This document shows positions 1-8,500 of a DNA stretch of 52,016 bases, piece by piece. The position numbers were made by a program, and so were the translations under genes. Position 1 is the stretch's first letter. Each line of letters begins with the position of its first letter. Below the pieces are notes generated by a model. That model was not told the DNA's origin, made no database searches, and saw only the letters and a list, made by a program, of their open reading frames with translations. This stretch comes from an uncultured Bacteroidota bacterium (GTDB taxonomy: Bacteria; Bacteroidota; Bacteroidia; Chitinophagales; Saprospiraceae): the NCBI GenBank assembly GCA_903933805.1, contig CAIZLM010000107.1, positions 1-52,016 of the forward strand, written 5' to 3'.

Positions 1-1032
1 GTTGCTACCCGCAACCTGAATAAGGTCATTGACGTCAATTACTACCCGATTCCGGAAGCGCGGTATTCCAACATGCGCCACCGCCCAATCGGGCTTGGGG
101 TACAAGGGTTGGCCGATGCGTTTATTTTGCTCGGTCTGCCCTTTGACAGCGAGGAGGCCCGTCAACTGAACAAGGATATTTTTGAGGCGATCTATTTCGC
201 AGCGGTCAGCGAAAGTTGTGTGCTTGCAGAAAAACATGGTCACTATGAAACATTTCCGGGCTCTCCCATGAGCAAAGGGCTTTTTCAGTTTGATCTCTGG
301 AATGTGACCCCTTCCGCCAATTGGGATTGGGCTTCCTTGCGGGAACGTGTGAAGCAAGTGGGTGTGCGCAATTCCCTGCTGGTGGCGCCTATGCCGACGG
401 CCAGCACCAGTCAGATACTGGGCAACAACGAGTGCTTTGAGCCGTACACGAGCAACCTCTATACGCGCCGTACCCTCGCAGGGGAGCACATCGTGGTGAA
501 CAAGCACCTCATGCGTGACCTCGTGCGCCTCGGTATGTGGAATGAAGAAATGCGGGAAGCCATCATGGCGGCCAACGGCTCAGTCCAAGGCATCGAGGAT
601 ATTCCCAAGCAGATCCGGGATGTGTACAAAACAGCCTACGAAATCAGCCAAAAAGTCATCATTGATATGTCGGCCGATCGGGGAGCATTTATCTGTCAGA
701 GTCAGAGTCTCAACGTCTTTATGGAGGCGCCTACGTTTGCCAAACTCTCCTCGATGCACTTCTATTCGTGGCAAAAAGGCCTGAAAACGGGCATGTACTA
801 CCTCCGTTCTAAAGCCGCAACCGACCCGATTAAGTTTACGCTCAGCAAAAAGCATCAGCAAAAGTTTGTGGCAAATACGGAGGGTGATACGGACTCAGGT
901 GATGCTATTCCACCCCGTGATTTTGCGCCACCCATGCCGCCTTCCACGACGATGCGTGCGTTGGACTTGGATCAGGTATCTGGCAAAATATGCAGCATCG
1001 ACAACCCTGATTGCGAAGCCTGTTCAGCCTAA
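1..1032 (+). CDS. nrdA: Class Ia ribonucleoside-diphosphate reductase alpha subunit, C-terminal part (5' end outside window)
   Basis: The frame is open from base 1 and stops with TAA at 1030-1032, so about 343 C-terminal residues are present. The enzyme reduces ribonucleotides to deoxyribonucleotides in the cytosol together with the NrdB radical subunit. The retained part carries the barrel motif [15 protein letters not shown], the [17 protein letters not shown] strand-loop typical of the large subunit, and a C-terminal tail with two close cysteines ([10 protein letters not shown]) matching the redox-shuttle cysteines that thioredoxin or glutaredoxin re-reduces. The first internal ATG at 73 is only an internal methionine, because the sequence upstream of it still encodes family residues ([22 protein letters not shown]). 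The allosteric N-terminus cannot be judged. A strong hairpin follows at 1069-1120. Identity is near certain. Confidence 0.96.
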   Translation, partial: VATRNLNKVIDVNYYPIPEARYSNMRHRPIGLGVQGLADAFILLGLPFDSEEARQLNKDIFEAIYFAAVSESCVLAEKHGHYETFPGSPMSKGLFQFDLWNVTPSANWDWASLRERVKQVGVRNSLLVAPMPTASTSQILGNNECFEPYTSNLYTRRTLAGEHIVVNKHLMRDLVRLGMWNEEMREAIMAANGSVQGIEDIPKQIRDVYKTAYEISQKVIIDMSADRGAFICQSQSLNVFMEAPTFAKLSSMHFYSWQKGLKTGMYYLRSKAATDPIKFTLSKKHQQKFVANTEGDTDSGDAIPPRDFAPPMPPSTTMRALDLDQVSGKICSIDNPDCEACSA

Positions 1033-1068
1033 ATATGGCTTGAGTGTTCCGTAAACACAACGGGTTGA

Positions 1069-1120
1069 GTGTTCGTGTCTGAGACAAAAAATGTATCTTT
1101 TTTATCTCAGACACGAACAC
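1069..1120. terminator. Long hairpin after nrdA
   Basis: Arms 1069-1084 and 1105-1120 (GTGTTCGTGTCTGAGA and its exact complement) pair over 16 bp. After one mismatch the stem continues with A6/T6 (1086-1091 with 1098-1103), leaving a 6-nt loop. It starts 37 bases after the nrdA stop and could act as a terminator, although the T-run lies inside the stem. The arm word TCGTGTCTGAGACAAAAA is close to the left arm of the dispersed palindromic element (TCGCGTCTGAGACAAAAA), so this is probably a decayed or recombined relative of that family. Confidence 0.6.
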
Positions 1121-1257
1121 CTAATTTATTTCAATGCTGCTTCTACAACAACGACTGCCGGTGGTGGTGAAAAGGCCATCTCTTCCCTACATCCTCCACT
1201 TGAAACGCGCTTTTCCCACATTGTTTCTCTGGCTGGCTTCTGCCGCGCAGTCGTTTT

Positions 1258-1420
1258 TTTACTGGGTTGGGTGCTCGCCTCTCTGACAAAAAAGTGGCCA
1301 ATTTTTGCCAGATGAAGCAGATTTTTGCAGGATGTAGCAGTGCTGCGGTCAAAAAAATCTGCGAAGTATGGCGGAAAATGGGCCTTTTTGGGCCAGACAG
1401 CGTGCCACCTAACCAGTTAC
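1258..1420 (+). repeat. Long-form dispersed palindromic element (IS66-type MITE-like), copy 1
   Basis: The copy runs from a degenerate left end (TTTACTGGGTTGGGTG) to a canonical right end (GCCACCTAACCAGTTAC, ending at 1420). Between them are the shared blocks CTGACAAAAAAGTGGCC, TTTTTGCCAGATGAAGC, GTCAAAAAAATCTGCGAA and GGGCCTTTTTGGGCCAGAC. It matches the copies at 10142-10305 and 21989-22153 along its whole length. No clear target duplication was seen around it. Reading frames crossing it are repeat artefacts. Confidence 0.8.
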
Positions 1421-1578
1421 AAAATAAAAAACCCGTACACTCCTAGCGGGGACGCCAACAACGGCTGGATTTTGTACGAGCGACTGTCACATATCATTTG
1501 TATTACTTTCAGGTGGGCCCATACCCATCGCTGGTAGATGACGCCCTTTCAGGGCTGGCTGTGTTGTGGATGATACGA
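1421..1578. other. Gene-free spacer with a CCCTTTCAGGG palindrome
   Basis: No credible coding frame was found between the two palindromic elements; the short frames here lack family features. The only local structure is GCCCT-TTC-AGGGC at 1543-1555, inside ATGACGCCCTTTCAGGGCTG, downstream of a GC-rich stretch (GTGGGCCCATACCCATCGC). It may be a remnant of another dispersed repeat, but only one copy is visible in this window. Confidence 0.4.
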
Positions 1579-1610
1579 TGGGCCAGATAGCCTGCCACCC
1601 AACCAGTTAC
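1579..1610 (+). repeat. Right-half copy of the dispersed palindromic element
   Basis: ATGGGCCAGATAGCCTGCC followed by ACCCAACCAGTTAC reproduces only the right arm of the element. The matching left arm is absent from the 80 bases upstream. It ends one base before the stop codon (1612-1614) of the minus-strand serine-hydrolase gene. This makes it either a truncated element or one border of the segment carrying that gene. Confidence 0.7.
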
Positions 1611-1611
1611 G

Positions 1612-3000
1612 TTATTTTTTGTTCGTTTTGTTTATCAATTCGTAGGATAAAGCGTCAATTTTGTCATTGATGTCAGATACATTTGACAAGATAATAACCG
1701 CAGTTTTTTCTTCAACTTTCATGACTATTGAAGATGAATATCCACCTGTTCCTCCATTGTGCCAGAGCAAATCTTTTCCATTTTCGGATTCTAATTTGTG
1801 CCAACCTAAACCAATTTTCGTATCTCCTTTAATTTCAAAGGTTGTTATCCTAGTCAATTCGAGTTCTTTGTTTTTAGGATAGAATTGTGCATTTGCGAAC
1901 AATGCCAAATCTTCTGTTGTAGATAATATTCCTCCTGCTCCAAATAGAACATCAAAATCCCAATTAGATACAATTTCTCCTTTTTTGTTTAATCCTTTTA
2001 TAAGATTATTCCCCAATTTTTGTGGACTTGTGCATGAATTTTTCATTTTGTATTTGTCAAAAACCATCTTTTGTAAAAGGTGTTGAAAACTTGTTTTTTG
2101 AGACAACCCGAGTGTGTACCCTAAAAGTCCTGTACCCAAGTTTGAGTAGGCATACGTTTTGTTTCCAAGTTTCAACAAATTTTTAAGATACGCTTCAATT
2201 TCGGACTTGCCATAATTTTTATATGGATTTATTGCATTTGATACGTCTAAATTTTCAGGCAAACGCGGTAAGCCAGAAGTATGATTGGCCAAACGCTCAA
2301 AATTTATTTTGATGTTATCTTTGAAAGCAAATGGATAATATCCATTAATTTCGTCTGTCAATTTTAGTTTTTTTTGCGCTACAAGTGCAGCTAAAATGGT
2401 TGCCGTGAATACTTTTGTAATGGAGCCTATTTCAAAAATTTTCTTTTGATTTTCAGCAGGTTTTATCGTATCATTTTCTTTTATAATGCCGTAGTAATTT
2501 GTTTTTCCGTTTTCAATCAAGGCAATGGAAAGTTGCGTATTGTTTGGAAAATCGTTGGATTTTGAAAAGATGATTTCAGCAATTTCTTGGGGGTATTTGC
2601 GCAATGAATTTACCGTCTTATTGTCAATTTCTTTAGGGTTTTCATAAGGTTTTATAAAAAGTCCGTTGATTTGGTTTTGGTCATCAAGTGAAATGTTTAC
2701 CGCGAAAACAGCTTTTTCAAAAGTCGTTTTATACATTGCATAAGTTTTCTGCTGATAATCGATAAACACCATGCTTTCTATATCGCCTCCTTGAATTTTC
2801 AACTGGGCTAGAAACTCTTTTGTTTTTTCAACAGGCAATGATTTTTTCATTTCAAGTGAAAAACAGTTAAAAATTTCATCATATCGGTCAGTATTATAGT
2901 TCGCCTGAAAACTATCAATCGTAATTTTATAATTCTCGGTTTGCGCAAATAATAAATCTGTCATCAAGATAGCGATGAAGCAGGAAAGCAGTCTTCTCAT
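1612..3000 (-). CDS. Serine hydrolase of the class C beta-lactamase / PBP4* family with N-terminal DUF3887-like domain
   Basis: The 462-residue exported protein has a signal peptide (about 1-19, cleavage near LFAQ). Residues about 25-115 resemble the DUF3887 domain that often precedes this fold. The catalytic domain shows all three family motifs: SITK at 193-196 (nucleophile serine and base lysine), YSN at 285-287, and HNGG at 414-417 in place of KTG. Such proteins act in the periplasm as D-Ala-peptidases, esterases or related hydrolases; true beta-lactamase activity is not implied. Codon use is strikingly AT-rich (many TTT, AAA, ATT codons) against its GC-balanced neighbours, and palindromic-element ends border it at 1579-1610 and 3014-3024, which points to horizontal acquisition. 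The ATG at 3000 directly precedes the signal peptide. Confidence 0.88.
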   Translation of the reverse strand: MRRLLSCFIAILMTDLLFAQTENYKITIDSFQANYNTDRYDEIFNCFSLEMKKSLPVEKTKEFLAQLKIQGGDIESMVFIDYQQKTYAMYKTTFEKAVFAVNISLDDQNQINGLFIKPYENPKEIDNKTVNSLRKYPQEIAEIIFSKSNDFPNNTQLSIALIENGKTNYYGIIKENDTIKPAENQKKIFEIGSITKVFTATILAALVAQKKLKLTDEINGYYPFAFKDNIKINFERLANHTSGLPRLPENLDVSNAINPYKNYGKSEIEAYLKNLLKLGNKTYAYSNLGTGLLGYTLGLSQKTSFQHLLQKMVFDKYKMKNSCTSPQKLGNNLIKGLNKKGEIVSNWDFDVLFGAGGILSTTEDLALFANAQFYPKNKELELTRITTFEIKGDTKIGLGWHKLESENGKDLLWHNGGTGGYSSSIVMKVEEKTAVIILSNVSDINDKIDALSYELINKTNKK

Positions 3001-3013
3001 ACATATTGTTGTT

Positions 3014-3024
3014 GTAACTGGTTA
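3014..3024 (-). repeat. Isolated terminal repeat GTAACTGGTTA upstream of the serine-hydrolase gene
   Basis: GTAACTGGTTA is identical to the 11-bp outer end of the dispersed palindromic element, but the rest of the element is not recognisable to its right (ATTGTAGTAACCGCTAACG). With the half-copy at 1579-1610 it brackets the AT-rich gene with element ends pointing towards the gene. Eleven bases alone could occur by chance, so the call is tentative. Confidence 0.4.
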
Positions 3025-3058
3025 TTGTAGTAACCGCTAACGTGCAGCTATACTGTAA

Positions 3059-3098
3059 ACCACTGCATGGTATGAAACTGGTCATACCATGCAGTGGT
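3059..3098. repeat. Perfect 17-bp inverted repeat between serine hydrolase and alcohol dehydrogenase
   Basis: ACCACTGCATGGTATGA (3059-3075) and its exact complement (3082-3098) flank a 6-nt loop, AACTGG. It lies upstream of the minus-strand serine hydrolase and downstream of the minus-strand alcohol dehydrogenase, so it could end transcription of the latter or be part of a recombination site. No T-run follows on either strand. Confidence 0.7.
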
Positions 3099-3174
3099 TG
3101 TGAATACCGGATACGCAATAGGGGGTTCGTGGGAGGCTTACCCCGCCAACGGCATGGCCACTCACGCGGCCGTT

Positions 3175-3199
3175 GTTGTTGGCTGGATAAGCCAACAAC
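3175..3199 (-). terminator. Hairpin 3' of the alcohol dehydrogenase gene
   Basis: GTTGTTGGCT (3175-3184) and AGCCAACAAC (3190-3199) form a perfect 10-bp stem with a 5-nt loop, 20 bases past the stop codon of the minus-strand dehydrogenase. There is no clear U-tract, so termination is only a plausible role. Confidence 0.45.
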
Positions 3200-3218
3200 G
3201 GAGAAACATCCTGCCAAT

Positions 3219-4262
3219 TTATAACGTCGCCATATCGATCACAAAGCGATACTTAACGTCTCCTTTCAACATCCGTTCGTAAGCTTCGTTGATGTATGCC
3301 ATTTCGATGATTTCTACCTCCGCGGTGATCTGGTGCTCAGCACAGAAATCAAGCATTTCCTGCGTTTCAGGCAATCCGCCAATGGAAGATCCTGCAATGC
3401 TGCGACGGTTGTTCAGCAAACTGAAACCTGTTATTTCCATGGGCGTTGGAGGTACCCCCACACAAATCATGACGCCATCGGTATTCAGTAGTTTCAAGTA
3501 TTGACTGTGGTCATGGGGCGCGGATACCGTGTTGATGATGAAGTGAAAGGTATTGGCCAGTGCTTTGAGCTGTTCCGGGTCTTTGGTAAGGGCAAAGTGG
3601 TGGGCGCCCAACTGAAGCGCATCTTTTTCTTTGTGCGAGGAGGTACTCAGTACCGTTACTTCCGCACCGAAAGCAGCGGCAAACTTAACCGCCATGTGGC
3701 CTAAACCGCCCAAACCCAAAACGGCTACCCGATGACCTTTCCCGACCTTCCAATGTTTTAGGGGAGAATAGGTGGTAATACCGGCACAAAGCAGGGGCGC
3801 TACTGTCTCCAATGGCAGTTTGTCCGACACCTGAAGCACAAAAGATTCATCCACAACGATCTGTTTGGAATATCCGCCATACGTGACGCCGCCGGTATGC
3901 TTGTCCTTGCCATTGTAAGTGCCAATCGCCCCATTCCAGCAAAATTGCTCCAGTCCCCTTTTACAATTGTCGCATTCCCGGCAGGAATCTACGAGACAAC
4001 CAACGCCAGCGAGATCGCCTGCTTTAAACTTGGTCACCTGGTCACCGACCGCCGTAACACGTCCCACGATCTCATGTCCCGGAACAATGGGATAAACAGA
4101 GCCCTTCCATTCGTTGCGCGCCTGGTGCAGGTCCGAATGGCAAACGCCGCAATACAGGATCTCAAATTGAACGTCACGCGGACCAACGGTCCTTCTGTGA
4201 AACGTAAATGGGCCTAATGGAGCCGTAGCACTTTCTGCGGCAAAACCTTTGGTATTCGTCAT
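3219..4262 (-). CDS. Zinc-dependent NAD(P) alcohol dehydrogenase (cinnamyl-alcohol dehydrogenase / YahK type)
   Basis: The 347-residue medium-chain dehydrogenase probably interconverts primary alcohols and aldehydes in the cytosol. Visible family features are the catalytic zinc site CGVCHSDLH (about 38-46) with GHE (about 68-70) and a later cysteine (LLCAGITTYSPLK), and the structural zinc four-cysteine cluster CRECDNCKRGLEQFC. The nucleotide-binding loop is GLGGLG, followed by a strand ending in STSSHKEKDA; a serine/threonine-rich end of that strand is typical of NADP-preferring members. Length and motif order match E. coli YahK-like aldehyde reductases. The ATG at 4262 gives the expected N-terminus. 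The gene seems to stand alone: 161 bp separate it from the efflux adaptor upstream. Confidence 0.92.
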   Translation of the reverse strand: MTNTKGFAAESATAPLGPFTFHRRTVGPRDVQFEILYCGVCHSDLHQARNEWKGSVYPIVPGHEIVGRVTAVGDQVTKFKAGDLAGVGCLVDSCRECDNCKRGLEQFCWNGAIGTYNGKDKHTGGVTYGGYSKQIVVDESFVLQVSDKLPLETVAPLLCAGITTYSPLKHWKVGKGHRVAVLGLGGLGHMAVKFAAAFGAEVTVLSTSSHKEKDALQLGAHHFALTKDPEQLKALANTFHFIINTVSAPHDHSQYLKLLNTDGVMICVGVPPTPMEITGFSLLNNRRSIAGSSIGGLPETQEMLDFCAEHQITAEVEIIEMAYINEAYERMLKGDVKYRFVIDMATL

Positions 4263-4423
4263 GTTGGAATCGTATAAAAGTGATTTTGGAAGGTTTGTAG
4301 CCTAAACCTATGGCGTGGTTGGTAAACAACTTATTGGGGACAAAGTTGCTCGAATAGAAGGCCTACCGTTATTTGCTTCCATCCAAGTATCATTTGTCTT
4401 ATACTGCACCGGACAACGTCAAC

Positions 4424-5551
4424 TTACTCCTCGGCGTTGTTTTTCATTTTCATCAGCAGACTATAGGCGTTTTTAACCACCAGTCTTTTCCCTGTCAAGT
4501 CATTGCTCGGAAAAACTTGTTGTTTTTCACCCTGAACAAGCCCAATTTCCACCTTTTCCATCTCGTATTGTCCCGCTGACATTTCCATAAACACAAAATA
4601 TTCATTTTGCCACCGGACAACAGCACTGGCGGGCACCAACCAAGCATTGTCGGTATGGACGGTTACTTCGGCGTTCATAAACATACCGGGTAGCAAGCTT
4701 TTGTCGTACCGATCGAAATGGCAATGTACTTCGGCAGCGCGGTTTTCATCGAGGTCTTTGCTGACCAGGATAATCGCGGCAGGGTGTTTGATGGCTGGTT
4801 GGTCGTTGGTGTACGCGACTACTTTCTGTCCGATGGCGAGTTTTGCCACGTCCTTTTCAAAGACGGTGAGCGACAGGTGGATATCATCGGTGTTCACCAA
4901 TTCGAATAGCACATCGGTTGGGGCGGTGTATTTTCCAATGTTGACATCCACTTTGGAAACGTACCCGCTGATGGGGGAATGCACATTGATGGTCCGGGAT
5001 ATTTTATCTTCCGTCAGGTGTTCCGGGTCGAGTCCGATGAGGCGCAATTTCTCCCCCAGCGCCCGGAGGGTGATGCGTTGGGTTTCGAAGTCGCTTTTAG
5101 CCTGTTGGAACACTTTGTCACTGCTGGCTTTGTCGGCGTTGAGGTCTTTTTGGCGGGCGTATTCTGCCTGTGTTAACGCCAGTTTTGACTGTGCAATCAG
5201 GTAATCTTGTTGGAGCGAAATGAACTGCGCATCTTCCATAACGGCCAGCACCTCCCCTTTGCGCACCTGCATACCGGGCAGTAATTTGGTAGATTTGAGA
5301 TAACCGCCGAGCGGGAAGCTGACGCTCACCATATTTTGAGGCGGCACATCGATGGCGCCATTGAGCAGCAAGGTGCCTGCAATGGTACTTTTTTCGGCGA
5401 GGCCAACTTCAACCCCGGCATTTTTCTGTTGTTCCGCCGTGAGCGACACGGCCGTTGAAGCGGCTGGCGCCGACGTGGTTGCTGGCGCTACACTGCCGCT
5501 TCCGCAGGCCGATAAACCAAGGACACTTATGTATAGGAGGATATTTTTCAT
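4424..5551 (-). CDS. Periplasmic adaptor (membrane fusion) lipoprotein of a CzcCBA/CusCBA-type heavy-metal RND pump
   Basis: The 375-residue protein bridges the inner-membrane pump and outer-membrane channel. The N-terminus MKNILLYISVLGLSAC is a lipoprotein signal with lipobox LSAC, so it should be anchored by its cysteine. Then come a first barrel/lipoyl half (VSFPLGGYLKSTKLLPGMQVRKGEVLA), a helical hairpin (about 110-165, rich in Q, A and K), the second lipoyl half (INVHSPISGYVSKVDVNIGKYT), and beta-barrel and membrane-proximal domains. These are the HlyD/CzcB hallmarks. Its ATG overlaps the TGA of the upstream pump gene by 4 bp (5548-5551), so the two are translationally coupled. No metal-binding histidine- or methionine-rich extension is present, so the metal is not set by this subunit. 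Confidence 0.93.
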   Translation of the reverse strand: MKNILLYISVLGLSACGSGSVAPATTSAPAASTAVSLTAEQQKNAGVEVGLAEKSTIAGTLLLNGAIDVPPQNMVSVSFPLGGYLKSTKLLPGMQVRKGEVLAVMEDAQFISLQQDYLIAQSKLALTQAEYARQKDLNADKASSDKVFQQAKSDFETQRITLRALGEKLRLIGLDPEHLTEDKISRTINVHSPISGYVSKVDVNIGKYTAPTDVLFELVNTDDIHLSLTVFEKDVAKLAIGQKVVAYTNDQPAIKHPAAIILVSKDLDENRAAEVHCHFDRYDKSLLPGMFMNAEVTVHTDNAWLVPASAVVRWQNEYFVFMEMSAGQYEMEKVEIGLVQGEKQQVFPSNDLTGKRLVVKNAYSLLMKMKNNAEE

Positions 5552-8500
5552 TGATTTGAGTATTGTTGGAACCGCAGAACGGCCAGGTTAAAGTTGTATT
5601 TTTCTTCTAAAAACTGTTGTTGCACTTGAATACTTTGCTGTACGAGCATGGCCCATTCCAAGTAGTCAATTTCACCGGCTGAAAACCGGGTATCTGCTGT
5701 TTGTACGATGCTTTTTGCGTTGGGGAGGATCTCCTTTTCGTAAAAATCGAGGCTTTCCTGGAACTTCAGTATTTCCTTGCGGGCTAGATCCTGGTCAGAA
5801 AGGGTTTGCGTAAACAGCCAATTCAGGTTGGATTGTTCTTTTTGCACCTGAAAATCAGCGGCGGCCACCCGGGCGCGTTGGGCGCGCGCGAAGATCGGGA
5901 TTGCGACGCCGACACCCAGGTAGGTAAACCGATTCCAGCCATTGAAATACCGTTCCTCCGTCCCAATAGTTTGGTAGCCGATGATACTTTGGTTGTTCAA
6001 TCCTACCGTAAACGCTGGCAGCAACAATGATTTTTCTACTGCGCGCTGCCATTGTGTAGCGGCGAGCAGGTGTTGTTGCATGCTGATTTGGGGAAGACGG
6101 GCAATGGCCGACGAATCAGACATGAACAGCACACGCGGCAATGGCTGACCATCGACGGACGGGGTACGAATCGGTCCTGCATGCAACAAAAGGTTGAATT
6201 GTTGCAACACGATTTCCGCATCTTTGCTCACCGAAAACAGTTGTTGCGAAATTTGCTGGCGCTGGAGTTTGGCGCTGTTTTTCTCGAGTAAATTGCTGGC
6301 GCCCATGCTGAAACGCTTTGCAGCTTTTTCTTCAAAGACGCTGAAAATACTGTCTGCTTTTTCCAACACGGCGCGTTTTTGTTGTAAAAAGAGGTACGCA
6401 TAAAAAAGCGCCCCAACTTCCTGACGGAGGCGTACCCGGGCATCGTCGAACGCTGCTGCTGCTATCAGGTGGTGCTCAGCGAGCAGCGATCGTTGGTTTT
6501 TGTACACCTTTGGGTGTGAGAACGTCTGCGAAACGCTGAATTTATGGTCTAGTTTTAGGCTGTTAAACTGTCCGAGTTCCACGCCAAAGTCGGTTTTTTC
6601 GAGTTCGAGCCACGATCCCTTCAGCTTATCGTAGTATTGGACGTTGAGTTGCGCCGAGCGCAGTGCAGGATTGTTATCCCAAGCGAGTTGCACCGCTTCG
6701 TTTAAGTCGATGGTTGCGGGTGTTTGAGCCGACACCTTACAAGACCACATCATGGCGCATACGAGGAGGACAGAAAGCGCCTTTTTGGAGGGTTTTATAC
6801 CGCTTTTATCAAAATAGACGTACAACACGGGCAACACGAACAAGGTGAGCAAGGTAGCGGAAACAATGCCCCCGATGACCACCGTGGCCAAGGGCCGTTG
6901 TACTTCTGCGCCGGCCCCCATACTGACCGCCATCGGAATAAACCCGAGCGATGGCGCGAGAGCCGTCATCAAGATGGAGCGGAGCCGTATTTTGGTGCCC
7001 ATCAAGGCCACGCGTCGGCGATCGTCCCAGCCTTCAGATTTCAGGCGGTTAAATTCCGAGATCAGCACAATTCCATTGAGCACGGCTACGCCAAATAGCG
7101 CGATAAAGCCTATCCCAGCGGAAATACTGAAGGGCAAATCGCGCGCCCAGAGTGCCACAATGCCCCCAATGGCCGAGAGGGGAATAGCGGAATAGATCAG
7201 AACGCCCTGCCGGACCGAGCCGAAAGCGAAATACAGCATCAGAAAAATAAGCAAGAGTGCCAGCGGCACCGCCACCATCAGACGCTGCTTTGCGGCTTGG
7301 AGGTTCTCGAAAGCGCCCCCATAGGTGACATAGTATCCTGGGGGGAATTTGATGCCGGACGATACTTTTTGCTGCAATTCCTGCACAATGGTCTGCACAT
7401 CCCGCCCGCGGACATTGAACCCGACCACAATACGACGCTTGGCATCTTCCCGCTGTATTTGGTTCGGGCCCTCGATTTCTTCGATGGATGCAATTTGTTG
7501 GAGTGGAATTTGGACGCCATTGGGGGTCGCGATGGGCAGGTTTTGCACGTCTGCCATGGATTTTCGTCCTGCACCAGCCACCCGTACGACCAAGTCGAAT
7601 CGTTTTTCCCCTTCATAAACCTGGCCCGTTACGGCGCCGGCGAAGGCTGCATTCACGGTGCGGTTCAGTTCGGCGATGTTCAATCCGTATTGTGCGATCA
7701 GATCGCGATTGTAATGGATGACTATTTGCGGCATTCCGTTGACCGATTCCACATAAAATTCGGTGGCGCCCTCCACACCACGGCTGATGGCGCCCAGTTT
7801 TTCGGCATACTGGGCCAGGGTATCGAGGTTTTCGCCAAATATTTTGCACACCACATCTTGCCGTGCGCCAGTCATCAATTCGTTGAACCGCATTTGCACC
7901 GGAAACTGAAAACCGGCAGTAATACCGGGAATCGCTGCAATTTTTTCACTCATTTTCAGGGCAAGTTCATCGAACGTCTTCGCGGAGGTCCACTCTTTTT
8001 TGTCTTTCAGGATGACCATCATATCGCTTGCTTCAATGGGCATGGGGTCTGTGGGAATTTCACCGCTGCCAATTTTGGTGATTACTTTTTGAACTTCCGG
8101 GAAATTATCCAGCAAAACACCCGCGGTTTGTTGTGTCGCTGCGATGGTGGTGGACAGGCTGCTGCCCGTCAGTACGCGGGTATCCACGGCGAAGTCACCT
8201 TCTTCCAACGCGGGAATAAATTCGCCTCCAAGGGTTGACAGCATCAACAGGGACACCGCAAATAGGGCGAGAGCGGTCGTGATCAACAGCCTGGGAAACC
8301 GCATCACCCGCTCCAACGCATGCTGATACCAGCGCTCTAGGTGTTCCATCATGTAATCACTGACCGATTTTTTGTGGGACAACTTGCGGTTGATGAGCCA
8401 CGCACTCATCATGGGAATATAGGTCAAAGAGAGTATAAACGCGCCAAACACAGCAAATCCCACCGTTTGTGCCATGGGTTTGAACATCTTACCCTCAATG

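Noticed and set aside
1325-1537. A short plus-strand frame over the first long element
   Set aside because: It is encoded largely by the repeat (FLGQTACHLTSY recurs at other copies), so it is not a gene.
3000-3200. Integron attC site next to the AT-rich serine-hydrolase gene
   Set aside because: Hairpins are present, but the conserved core-site heptamers of attC could not be placed and no integrase gene is in the window; kept only as an open possibility.
7297-8238. A 313-codon plus-strand frame inside the pump gene
   Set aside because: Antisense shadow of the second half of the RND domain; no recognisable protein features.
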